The position numbers and the translations under genes were made by a program. From Xiphias gladius (lineage: Eukaryota > Chordata > Actinopteri > Istiophoriformes > Xiphiidae): a DNA stretch of 64,000 nucleotides. Where the stretch lies: contig NC_053414.1 of the NCBI RefSeq assembly GCF_016859285.1, positions 9,482,517 to 9,546,516 of the forward strand, written 5' to 3'. Shown here piece by piece: positions 11,533 to 24,300 of this stretch. A model generated the notes under the pieces. It ran no database searches, was not told the DNA's origin, and saw nothing but the letters and a program-made list of their open reading frames with translations. Each line of letters begins with the position of its first letter. Position 1 is the stretch's first letter.

Positions 11533-12893
11533 GAACCTGCTGAATCTAACCCTTAACAGCTACACAGTAAGAGTCTCATCCGACTACTGATTTACGCTCT
11601 CACAATCTGACAGTGGGGACCTACTTTAGAAACCCCCTAAACACCATGAAGAACACAATACACTCCCTAAAAACTTGGAAACCACCAGTCTAATAAAAAC
11701 AAAAAAAACAAAAACTAACTTTAATTGCCTGCTGCCCTTCCAACACATCAACAAGAAGCAGTCTTGCTGACCAACACACAGCCAAACACACACTCCAGCC
11801 CTGGCCACAGGTCCCCTCTCAGCCGAACTATAAGCCGACCTGGCTGTTATCGAAACCCTGAGACGGAGTGTTACATGTGAGTGTGAAGAGGGCAGTCCCC
11901 TTGCTTGAATTGATGATTAAACACATCACCTTAATGCGGCACGCAGCACTGACACACACACTGTGCCAGGGGATAATGGAGTGTGCGGTGTGGGCGATCC
12001 GTGGAGTACAGCAGATGCTCATGTGGACCAGAGGCCATGCTGATGCACACACACACAGGCACACCGACACAGACCCAGACACAGACACACGCACAGACAC
12101 ACGCAGACAGACACATACACACAGACGGTCAATCATTGATGATGACAAGTTTATAATCATTAGCGTCCAAACACATCTGCCGGTAAGTGCTAAGAAGGGT
12201 CAGTGAAAGTGTGTGAGAGAGAAACAGGTTCAACAGTTTCTGAACTGTGAATGGTTTCATATTCAGTGACCTTCAGGAAGCCGTCACAAAGTCTACATGA
12301 AATTAACTCACTCCAATAACACGGCGAAATCCGGAAAAACCCTCGTGCCTGGTCTCAACGGAAAGATTCAGAATTTTTTAAGTCTGCCTTAAAACAATAG
12401 ACAAGGGCCCAGAGGAATGTCAGGACAGTTTTTCTTGCCGTAATAATTCCTCCTGTTCTTACAGGCCATTGAAAGATCCCTTTCCCACTGCACTTTGTAC
12501 GTGATGGGGTAAAAAAATCTGCAGTCCTTGTTTTGTGTGTCAGAAACGCAGTCAGAGGTTCATCTGAAGCCAATGAGAGACTGCGGCTGTCCAATTTAGT
12601 CAAGTGGATGTGGTCCAAAGTTACAACCTTTTTGGTACAAATTCCCCTCTTTTTATCATGGTCCTTCTACTGCAGCTCAACAGGGAAACATAAGGAGAGA
12701 ATTTCAAACTAAAAGCACTGTTATTTTAGGCGATCCAGGCTTGATTTGTCTGCCGAAGCCTCATATTAGCTCCAGAGAGACTTTCAAATAATTTTTGTCG
12801 TAGTTCTCATTAATTTTCCAGACTTTGTTCTATAAAAGTGTTTGTTGCACCCAAAACATTTTTTCATCTTTAGCTTTTACATTTTGTTCTCTG

Positions 12894-12927
<34 letters not shown>

Positions 12928-13157
12928 AGAAAGATTAATGATGATGTGTGTGACGTCAGGGTGTCTCCATCGCCACCATCTGCTCCTTATAGCAGACAAA
13001 CACCTGCCGGCGGGTTGTGTGTGACACTGAGTTAATTTCACATCAGAGAGCACGAAAGCGAAGTCACTCAATTCTCGGTCTCTCGCCCTCTCACGTTGTT
13101 GCTCAGTGAAAAGTGTCCACATGTGTTCAGATTGAAGAAACAGTTTTGTAGTTTTGT

Positions 13158-13160
<3 letters not shown>

Positions 13161-13197
<37 letters not shown>
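13161..13197. repeat. (CA)n microsatellite
   Basis: A pure CA tract of about 18 units in the SLC5A10-CHTF18 intergenic region. Confidence 0.95.
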
Positions 13198-13199
<2 letters not shown>

Positions 13200-13759
13200 T
13201 GGTGTTTTGGAGTTTCACCACAGAGCCATCAAAATGAAACAAGTCACGTTTGAGGAAAAAATTACTGAGCTGTTGCCTCGTTCCTTTTTAATCTGAACAG
13301 CAGTGACACACACTGTATGCTGATGTAGTTACTTATTGAGGCACATGTCCATAGCCAGTGAACAGCACTTAATGGCACTTTTCTTAGGTTTTAAGCACCG
13401 TTTCCGTGCTGCACAGAACCCCACGTTTTACTAACACTTGTTGGATATTAAAGAAAAGCCCTAGAGCCCATGGGGTCGGCCATTATTTAGATGACAGTGG
13501 TCTCACGTCAACCATAATCATTGCAAAAAAATGTTTTGTTCAATTTCAATGTGCTCCACACAAAGGAAAATATTTGCACAAATACACTATATAAATATGC
13601 AAATTATAGCCAAGCCTAGCAAGGAAAGACACTGAATTCACAATGCGAAAACTTCATCCGGAAGTACATTTATGGCTGTAAATAAAAAGCAAAACCAAAT
13701 TAAGTACAAAATGAAATAAAGTGTCTTGTAAACATGTGAGAAAAGAGAATGTAACATTT

Positions 13760-13890
13760 ACTCAAGGACTGAAGTTAGGTACAGTTTTGAGGTACTTGTG
13801 CTGTACTCGAATATTTCCATTTTCTGCTACTTTATACTTCCACTCCACTACATTTATCTGACAGCTTTATTTCCTAGTTACTTGTACTGA
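13760..13890. repeat. Fragment of the TACTTGAGTA-type DNA transposon
   Basis: TTTGAGGTACTTGTGCTGTACTCGAATATTTCCATTTTCTGCTACTTTATACTTCCACTCCACTAC is the conserved end-proximal block of this fish family. A close relative of the same block occurs near 45960-46110. Only one end is recognisable. Confidence 0.55.
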
Positions 13891-14499
13891 AAAAATATAT
13901 TTATTTCTATTAAAATATCATTAATAGAAAGATGAAGTACTAACATACAGTATGTGCCCTATCTGGGCCACGTAGCCACATAATTATAGAAAAGAGTTTG
14001 AGCGATAATATATACGGAAAAACATTATAAATAGATAAAGTACTAGTATCCTGTGTTAAGCTTTGTATGATACAAGGAAACGATTCTTTTCAACATGGTT
14101 TTATTTATATATAAATTCATATAACAAACTGTCATGCAATAATCTCTTATAGGATTCAGAGGAAAGTATGAGAAATTAGATCTGCGGAAAAAAAACCCAG
14201 TATACATAATGGTAACGGTGACTTTCCGGTCACACAGGACTCAACAGCACGTTATTCAAAACTGGAAAAACGTAACACAGGACAGTGCGACCTTTATGGA
14301 GAAGAAAAGATGTTAGAACATTAGAGGAGGTTTAATTCAGGGCGATGAAATTGAACTTTGATTTACGGGATATTCAGCGTAGAGGTCCATTAGAAAACAT
14401 CCTCTCTGTTTTTGTTTGATTTACCTAGAAGAACACAAATGTTTGAGAGGATACGATAGTTTTTATTTATTTAATTACTTATTTAACATTTTATTTTTA

Positions 14500-14793
14500 A
14501 CGGCTTAGAATTTGAATCTCGATCCACACTCCACGCCAAGTGGTGGCGGTATCTCACCATTTCGTTGTTTGGAACCAGAAGTAGAAGAGGTAGAAGAAGC
14601 AGGTGACCCTTTAACCCGGAAGTAAAACTTCATAATAAAAAAAAAAAAATTGCCGGGAAATTCAGCTCCGTCGAACCGTCTGCCTGAAGTAGCGAATTAT
14701 TTTTTGTTTTTTTTAATTTAAAATGCATTAAGAGTGTGTTTGTCTTTAGACTTGACGAAATTACAGTGTCTCGACTTGTACCGTGTAGCCGAC
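14500..14793 (+). promoter_or_regulatory. CHTF18 promoter and 5' UTR region
   Basis: The 300 bases before the CHTF18 ATG hold a TATA-less region with a consensus ETS/GABPA site CCGGAAGT at 14616-14623. Such sites are usual for replication-gene promoters (general knowledge). The transcription start cannot be fixed from sequence alone. Confidence 0.4.
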
Positions 14794-17700
14794 ATGGACG
14801 AATACGACGAGCTGTTCGGGAGAGAGGACGACTTCGAGGAGCAGTTCGCCGACGAACTGGAAGTTTTGGCTCAGATGGAGGGTGAGTCCACTTGTTGTTG
14901 AGCCAGCTAACAAGCTCAAGCAGGAGCTTTCATGAATTTTTCCTAAATACCAAGGGTAGTCGCACTTAAGCTCGAACTGTTATGTTCATCTCCTCACACT
15001 TTGCTACAACTTCATACATCCAACAGAGGCAGACCTTTGTCTCTGTTGGACCCGTTCGTGCTTCTTCGAGTTGTTGTCCACTATCACTGGAATGTGAAAT
15101 TTACACACTCTCATCTAACACCCACTGCCATTTAGAAATAAATCTGGATCAAACCTTACTCGAAAGCTGTTCATCTTGATTCACGCAGGTACAGTTACGA
15201 GATATGACTGAGATTCAAGTTTAAAGCTAGATAAAGATGCACTGGCCAAGCCTGTTATGAGATTATATCAGCTTTATTTAAAATTATGCCACACACTATT
15301 CATAACATAGGAAAGTTACATCTATTCATACTGTACATAGGGTTTTATTGCACATTCTGCCTACATCTTAGTATCATTCATTCATATTTATACACAACTA
15401 TCCAGGTTTTGCTCCCGTTTGCTGTTTCTGGTTCAGATGCCAAACTGCATATTGATAAATGGATCCTTACTCTGTGCATTGACAATAAACGTCAGTTTCA
15501 TCTAATTAAACCGTCTATCGATAGTAATACAACACACATAATAACGTCTCTTCTATTTTCATTATTGATTATTCTCTATATTTTCTAATAAATCTAATTA
15601 TTAGCCTATAAGATGTCGGTAAACGGTGAAAAATGCCCATCAAAATTTCCCAGAACCCAAGGTAACGTCTTCAAATTACTTATATTTATTACAGTTATGA
15701 TGATCTAAAACAGAAAAAACAGCAAATCCAAACATTTGAGAAGCTGGAACCTGAAAATGTTTGGCATGTTTGCTTGAAAAATGACTTTACTTATTAATCA
15801 GTTCTCAGAATTGTTGTTAGTTTTGTTATTAGTGGTTTATCAACTGATCATTTTTAGCAGTAATTATTATATCTGTGTGTGTTTGTGTTTGATTGTATGG
15901 CCCCAGGGGAGTCTTCCAAGCCGGTGAGACGTCAGTGTCAGGGTCCAGGAGATGACATTTCAGACATAGAGCACCTGCTGGACGGTCAGCCCATCAGTGA
16001 GTTCAGTCTGGGACTTCCTGTGTGTTTTGTCCTGGTTGTCTTCCTTTGTTATCATAACTTTGTACCTAAGATCTAATCATGTCCTTACAGCTCCAAAGGC
16101 AAAACGGCAGAAGCAGGACACAGGCGTGGCCAAGCAGCTATTCAGCACATCACAAACTCAAGAGAGCATAGCCCCGTCGCAGAGTGCTGACATCACACCT
16201 CCGTCCTCTCCAGAGCAGTTTGAACCCTCTCACACCGTCAGGTAGGAGAGATGGACGATGAAGATTGGGAATATTGGGGGGGGGTACAATTAAGTGGGCC
16301 GGTATTAAACAAAGTCTGAGGGTGGGCAGCTCATTGATGCTATGGAGGGAATAGGAGACACCAGCAGAAGGCATTCAATGTTCTAAACAAACAGGATGCA
16401 GCTGCACAGCAAAAATGTCATTATGGTCATTATATGAGTGTAGACTGATGCGCAAATTTGTCAATTTTATCCATTTACAATTAAATCTATAACACAATAA
16501 AGTGTGCAAAAAGTGAAGAGGTCTGAATACGTTCTGAAGCCGCTGTAAAACTTTTTGTATTGTCTGTACACATAGAAACTGTTAATAGATATCCATCAAT
16601 AAACAGTGCAAAAAGGAGGTTCCCAAAATGTTTCCCAAAATAAGAAATGGGAAGATATTTTAATGCAGAAAGTACCCATGTTTTGATACTCAATTCGCAA
16701 ACAAATTAGAGGCACTTTAAAGCATCACAAGGATGAAATATGGCAGTGTATGAATTCTAGAGACGCATAAGCACTTAGTTGCCTGAGGAAGAGCTGTAAC
16801 TTGTGAGTCTCATCTTTGTGGGTTATGCTTTTTAAGGTCATATGTGCTGTCTGATCACTTAAATATTGTATTAACATTCAAGTGGCTTTTAGCGACTCCT
16901 TTTTCTCAATGTTCAACATGTAGAACTCAAACAGTTACTTAATAAATTCAATGATTAACACTAAATTACCCGATGACAATTTTAATGATCAGATTAAGTC
17001 AATTATAAAGAAGAAATTTCCAATATTAAAACCTCCCAATTCTCAGGATTTGCTCTGTGTCTGTTATATCATTATAATGTCTCATACTTGTTTGTTTTCT
17101 AGGTCTAGTCTTGCTGTGTTGGATATCAGTGGCTTTGCTACGATCCCAGAGACGCCCAGGCGACGTCCCAGAGCGTTGCAAACATCTCAGTGCGTGCTGA
17201 AGCGACCTCCTTTAGAGGGAGACTACATCAGTGTGACCGACTCATCAGGGAGTCGGGTCTACCTGCGGCAGAAGGAAGACACAGGAACGAAGGTTAAACT
17301 CCTCAGCAAATCACACATCTGCGATGTTGACTGATAAACAAACACCACATCCCACCTTGTTGTAAACACCTGATTGACCGCCCAGTGTTTATTCATGTCA
17401 TATGTCTGTATCTCTCTGCACTTTCTCCAGGTGGTGGACTCCAGAGTGGAACCAAACTCCGAGGGTGCACTGGGGCTGCTGGCAGTGCCAGTAAGTGTGC
17501 TGAGAGAGCAAGAAGCAGAGAGGGTGAGTGGTCCCGCCAATGTGGTATGTGTTAAAGGTTCATTAGTTTCCCTAAATCACAACATTTATCTATCATGAGC
17601 CAAATACAGAGAATAGTACAACCACTTTCAAACAAAGACCTGAGTGTTTCTGCAGCCAAAAAAGTAAGTTGTTAAATGTCGGACACAAAACTATGTATAC

Positions 17701-20700
17701 ACTTAGCTCAGCAACCTCATTTTGTGGTAAGCAAATGTTTGGGATTTTTACATGATAGAAGTCTAAACGGAAAGGCATTATCCATCGATTTTTAATTTCA
17801 AATTAATATTTTTTTTCAATGTTATGGATTTGAAAAATTAGCATTTTATCTAATGCCTTAAACCCAGATACAAAATTTTGCAGTGGCCCCACTTTGAGGC
17901 CAAAACAACAAACCGCATACATGAATTCATTTACTTTATTTGTGGATGTACCCTTGGGTTTTTTTCACTCATTCCATTTTTTTTTAATTTATAATATTGG
18001 ATTATGCTTTTTAACACATAAACACAGACATCTCCAACAATACCAACAATACGTAGTGGCCACAAGAACTAATACATCTGACGTAGAGCCACGATGTATG
18101 ATGTACATACCAGATGACAGAGTGGAAGAGAGAACTTCGCATTCACACAGATATGTTGTGGAGGTTTAAATGGGATAATTCCAGTGCATCTTTGTATGTG
18201 TATATACGTATATAAGGTATTGTAAATAAATGCTCAGTCCAAATAACAGTTAAAATTATAATAATTAAGAATTTTGGAAAAATTATTAGTAAATTAAAAA
18301 AAAAAATCCCACCTAATAACCCAAAAATGTCAGTGGCTATTTTCATAATTGCAATCTATAATTCCCTTTAATATAATATTTGTAAGTCTTTTATCAGTAT
18401 ATTTAAAGAATTATGTCTTAAAAGAAATTATCCATTATACACTTAAATCAGTATGTTAGCTATACATCCTAAACTTCCAAAGCTATTTAATAAATTCATT
18501 GCACCACAACAATAACAAAGAAAGCGTCAACAGGTGCACATATTTGGTGACCGGTGTGTGCATGAATGAACTGAGTCGGCTGAGATTGTACATTTGGTTC
18601 ACTTCCTTTTCTTTTCTCTTTTAAATCACGCAGCGTCATCAGCAAGTTGTGGAGGAATCTCAGCGCCTCACAGAGCTGCTGGCCAGGTAACGCCACCCGT
18701 CTCCCTCACACACATGCACATACACATACACACATATCAAGAAAGTGAATAAATGCAGTATTTGCTTTCTAATTGTCTTTTTGTGTTGCATCATAGCAGT
18801 GTGAACGATGTGTTAGTTGAACCCGAGAGCAGAGAGGATGAAGAGGACGATGATGCTGCGGACACAGAGGGCCGAACCTCACGCCTCTGGGTGGACAGAT
18901 TTTCGCCCCGACACTACACAGAGCTTCTCAGCGATGATGTAAGTAATGTTTCTGTATAACTGAACTGAAAAGTAAATAAAACCCCTCTGTAATGGATAAA
19001 TCCAAGTCTTTTGTTGACACTGATTGAAAATCTTACACCAGTTGTGCGTGACTGCGTCTTTGCAGTTTACCAACCGCTGTCTGCTCAAGTGGTTGAAACT
19101 TTGGGACACCGTTGTGTTCGGAAGAGAGAGGAAGTCCCGCCCGGCACGCTCCGACAGACAGGCTCCCAACCAACACTCAGCCAAACCCAATCAAGGCTAC
19201 CAGAATGCGAATCGCTTCAAGAGCAAGATTGAGATGACTGAGGAGCTACTGGAGGCTGAGCTGGACCAGTACAAAAGACCCAAATTTAAGGTTGAACATC
19301 TGCATACTCATGCCAGTACAATTTCGATTTAATGACCTTTTAGTTGTTATAGAAGAGCTCATTTCTTTCTGTCCGTCTCTAGGTGGCATTGTTGTCTGGT
19401 CCTCCAGGCCTTGGGAAGACCACCTTGGCTCATGTTATCGCCAAGCATGCTGGGTACAATGTGGTGGAAATCAATGCAAGGTAACGCAAACCAAGAAGAA
19501 GAAGAAGAAGAAGAAGAAGAAGAAGAAGAAGAAGAAGAAGAAGAAGAAGAAGAAGAAGAAGAAGAAGAAGAAGAAGAAGAAGAAGAAGAAGAAGAAGAAG
19601 AAGAAGAAGAAGAAGAAGAAGAAGAAGAAGAAGAAGAAGAAGAAGAAGAAGAAGAAGAAGAAGAAGAAGAAGAAGAAGAAGAAGAAGAAGAAGAAGAAGA
19701 AGAAGAAGAAGAAGAAGAAGAAGAAGAAGAAGAAGAAGAAGAAGAAGAAGAAGAAGAAGAAGAAGAAGAAGAAGAAGAAGAAGAAGAAGAAGAAGAAGAA
19801 GAAGAAGAAGAAGAAGAAGAAGAAGAAGAAGAAGAAGAAGAAGAAGAAGAAGAAGAAGAAGAAGAAGAAGAAGAAGAAGAAGAAGAAGAAGAAGAAGAAG
19901 AAGAAGAAGAAGAAGAAGAAGAAGAAGAAGAAGAAGAAGAAGAAGAAGAAGAAGAAGAAGAAGAAGAAGAAGAAGAAGAAGAAGAAGAAGAAGAAGAAGA
20001 AGAAGAAGAAGAAGAAGAAGAAGAAGAAGAAGAAGAAGAAGAAGAAGAAGAAGAAGAAGAAGAAGAAGAAGAAGAAGAAGAAGAAGAAGAAGAAGAAGAA
20101 GAAGAAGAAGAAGAAGAAGAAGAAGAAGAAGAAGAAGAAGAAGAAGAAGAAGAAGAAGAAGAAGAAGAAGAAGAAGAAGAAGAAGAAGAAGAAGAAGAAG
20201 AAGAAGAAGAAGAAGAAGAAGAAGAAGAAGAAGAAGAAGAAGAAGAAGAAGAAGAAGAAGAAGAAGAAGAAGAAGAAGAAGAAGAAGAAGAAGAAGAAGA
20301 AGAAGAAGAAGAAGAAGAAGAAGAAGAAGAAGAAGAAGAAGAAGAAGAAGAAGAAGAAGAAGAAGAAGAAGAAGAAGAAGAAGAAGAAGAAGAAGAAGAA
20401 GAAGAAGAAGAAGAAGAAGAAGAAGAAGAAGAAGAAGAAGAAGAAGAAGAAGAAGAAGAAGAAGAAGAAGAAGAAGAAGAAGAAGAAGAAGAAGAAGAAG
20501 AAGAAGAAGAAGAAGAAGAAGAAGAAGAAGAAGAAGAAGAAGAAGAAGAAGAAGAAGAAGAAGAAGAAGAAGAAGAAGAAGAAGAAGAAGAAGAAGAAGA
20601 AGAAGAAGAAGAAGAAGAAGAAGAAGAAGAAGAAGAAGAAGAAGAAGAAGAAGAAGAAGAAGAAGAAGAAGAAGAAGAAGAAGAAGAAGAAGAAGAAGAA

Positions 20701-21271
20701 GAAGAAGAAGAAGAAGAAGAAGAAGAAGAAGAAGAAGAAGAAGAAGAAGAAGAAGAAGAAGAAGAAGAAGAAGAAGAAGAAGAAGAAGAAGAAGAAGAAG
20801 AAGAAGAAGAAGAAGAAGAAGAAGAAGAAGAAGAAGAAGAAGAAGAAGAAGAAGAAGAAGAAGAAGAAGAAGAAGAAGAAGAAGAAGAAGAAGAAGAAGC
20901 AGAAGAAGAAGAAGAAGAAGAAGAAGAAGAAGAAGACGAAGAAGAAGAAGAAGAAGAAGGAGTCCATCCTGCTTCGACCAATCATCTGCATCTGTAATGA
21001 CCTGTAAGAGAGACTGTGGGCTTCAACAGCAGCAACAAAGTGGAAATTGTACATTTTTGTCAAAGCTTTATGGACATATAAATGTTAAACGTGTAAATTA
21101 CGTCTTTTATATGTGTATTTTATTTACTTTTGTCCAGCCTTTCTCTCATGACCTCTTTTTTTCCTTTTAGTTATGTTTCAGCTCTCAGACCTCTCAGGCA
21201 GCAGGCCTTCCTCCTGTCTTTCCCTCAGACTCAGCCTTCCCGCCTTGCACAGAGACTGGCAGAGGTCAGTT

Positions 21272-21328
<57 letters not shown>

Positions 21329-24300
21329 CCACATGCAAACACACACTGACAAGGGTAGACAAACGCACGTAAACACACCAGCACTGCATCTTTATGTTGC
21401 GCTTTCGTTTGTAGATTTCACTCCGGCAGGGGATGAAGGCGGACACAGGCACTCTGATGTTATTGTGTGAGAAGACAGACAACGACATCAGGTCTTGTAT
21501 CAACACACTACAGGTGGGTGGCAGCACTATGAAGGAGGGTCTAGATGTTGGTGAGCCTCTGTTTATGGGCAGGATGTTGTGTAATTATATGAAAGTGTGT
21601 GCACTTGCACTTGTGTGCAGTTCCTCCAGGGTCGTGGCCACAAGCAGCTGGACACCAAGACAATCCAGTGTGTCTCTGTGGGACAAAAGGACCAGAACAA
21701 AGGCTTGTTCCATCTGTGGCAGGAGATCTTCCAGTTACCTCGTACAAAACGGTACAATTTTTCCCCTCGTCTAAGTGTGGGTCATATCAGAGTTTTTCAT
21801 GAAACCATAAACGTTTCTCTGCATCTGCTGGATGCTGAGACCTCTTTCAAAGACAACCATGGTCACTATTATTGTTATATACAGCCGGGAAGTACCAAGA
21901 AAAGCGTGATACAAATATCCATCAATTCATGCCCTTGGTATACATTAATTCTAAGCTTTATCATCCCTACTGGTTTTCATTGACATCTTTCATACTTTGG
22001 CCAGTGTGACCATGAAACAGGTATTAGATTGTATTTTGTGGTATGTGATTTTAAAAATGTCTTTAAAAATCTTAAATTTAACTTTGTGAACCTGCAGAAA
22101 CCATTTATAATCTGGTCAAAACAAGGAAACAGTTAGTATTTTTATGGTAGTCATAAGTCTGCTGTACTTTCTGTTTTCTGCGAAAGACTTTTATATTGTA
22201 CTTTGACCTGTGAGCCTGAAATGAAGATCATCACAGCCAGTCAGAGAAAAAGGGAAACCTTTGGTACAATAAAAAGGCAGTGCAGCAGGAGTGACTATGT
22301 TCAAGTTGTTACACCTCCAAATCAAAGGTGACATGGTCTCATCTGCTACCTCCCCCTGCTTCTTTGGCCCTCACTAACCGGGTGTTGAATAATTTGTCCT
22401 TTAAGGAAACGAATTGGTGAGGGGTTTGAGGAGGCGCCGGGCTCAGGAGGTGGAGCTCAGCGGTTTCAGCACATTCTACACTTGGCTTCATCTAGTGGAG
22501 AGTATGAAAAGGTTTCTCAGGTAACAGACATAGAGCACCTTGCTTCCTTCCGAAGGCCTCTACTTAAGTGATAAAAGTATCATGAAAACTGGCCCATGCT
22601 TTACTTGCACCAGAAACGCTCTCCATTATGATATCTTTTGACTGACCCTCGGTGGAATACTTCTGTCTCCTTTTCCTCAGGGTCTGTATGATAACTATTT
22701 GTCCATGCGTGTGAGGGACCCCAACCTGCAGGGTGTGTGTGAGGCTCTGGATTGGCTGTCGTTCTCAGACAGGCTGAACCAAGTGATTCTGCACGGCCAG
22801 AACTTCTCCCTGATGAAATACCTGCCCTTCCTGTCCGTCACATTCCACTTCTTGTTTGCCCACACACATGTGCCCCGCATCAGCTATCCCCACAGCCAGC
22901 ACGAGGTACTGATCGACTAAATGCACCATTGTGGACCTAATATGACAAATAAAAAAAGGAGCCCAACGAAGCGAAAAAAGATTTAAAAAAGAACAGACGT
23001 ATACATGGCATGTTTTAACCAGGAAAGTCTAGGCAATAACAGTTGAGGTGCCATCATTGTTGTTTCCTCTCCAGGCCGCCTCCCGTCTCCTCAGCAGCCG
23101 GAACGCCTTGTCCTCCATGTTGGCTGAAATCCCGGCATGCATCAGAACCAGGATCAGCCAGCTCAGCCTGTCGCTGGATATTCTCACACTGCTCCTCAAC
23201 ATCATCTGTCCCAAACTACGGCCTGTATGTAAAAGCCTATACAGTATACCTGCATTCATGTCGGTGTGTTAATATAGTTACTGGAATCTCAGGTTTTTCT
23301 GCCCTGAGTGTATTTATCACTCGTGGACCTGAGAGAAAATACACATAGAGTAAAAACATATTTATATAGACTCTAATAGCACCATGCAAATTATGTTTTT
23401 ATATGACACTGGATTTAAGCGTTTAGTAACATTACTGATCAGTTACTTAAGTTACAGATGTTGCTGTCCCCAGTTTTAATGGGATAACCCCCAAATTCTA
23501 ACATTTCAATATAATGTCCAGCTCAACATCACCTCTAACTACAACCTCAGTGTTGAGTTAACACCTCTCTCACCATGCCAGCAAATACTGAACGTTATAA
23601 CTTTCTTTCTCACAGAACAATTGTATTGGATTGCACTAAAGGGGCCCTGTGGACTTTTCTTATAAACAAACAAAAGCGACGTTTACATTCAGTGTTACTC
23701 ACCAAAATGTATTGTGTGCGTGTGTGTATCCTTGAGGTTTAACAAATGTGTCGAGTGCATTTCCTTCCTCATAAAAGATTTGCAAAGCTGTTTTTTTTTT
23801 TTTTAGGCATTCTAAATCCAGTGTTAGTTAGATCCACGTCAACTAGTTTGCGGCCTTATTCTTCCCTACCTCTGTTGGTGCTTCGCAGCACTTCTTGTCG
23901 TGTTACCCCCACCTTTTTATCAGTGGAATATTGCGCTACCTTTGGTAGGACTGTGAATCACATCACCTGTGTACATGCGTGCGTGTGTGCGTCCTCGCGG
24001 ATGTGCACAGTATAGGTTTACTTAATAATGTGGCCAGGGAGTGTATTTTACTAGATGTAGGCAATGGTGAAAGCTGTTGAATGAGGTCTGATGGTTACCC
24101 TGAGTAGCTTGTTCCTGGAGTGAGGCATTTCTCTTTTTGTGTGTGTTTTTAATGCAATTTTCTTATTGTTGAGTGGTGGAAAAAAAATCCACTAATCTCA
24201 GTTGTACTGGTATGCTGACCTCAGCAAATACTAACTACCAAATGTGTCTGCTGCTAGAAACTACTAGTGGTTGTAATGTGGGTAGATAAGTGTGAAAATG

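Larger units (their letters stand above)
11337..14499. other. Intergenic region between SLC5A10 and CHTF18
   Basis: The divergent promoters of SLC5A10 (-) and CHTF18 (+) must lie here or just beside it. Contents seen: CA/GT microsatellites at 11425-11532, 12897-12925 and 13161-13197, and CACAGACA-type repeats near 12045-12125. A short-DNA-transposon copy lies at about 13760-13890. No convincing exon was found. Confidence 0.5.

Noticed and set aside
19292-21063. Very long open frames of poly-Lys, poly-Glu, poly-Ser or poly-Phe
   Set aside because: They are created by the stop-free GAA/TTC array in every frame and contain no other protein signal; only the last 44 bases are recognised as CHTF18 coding.
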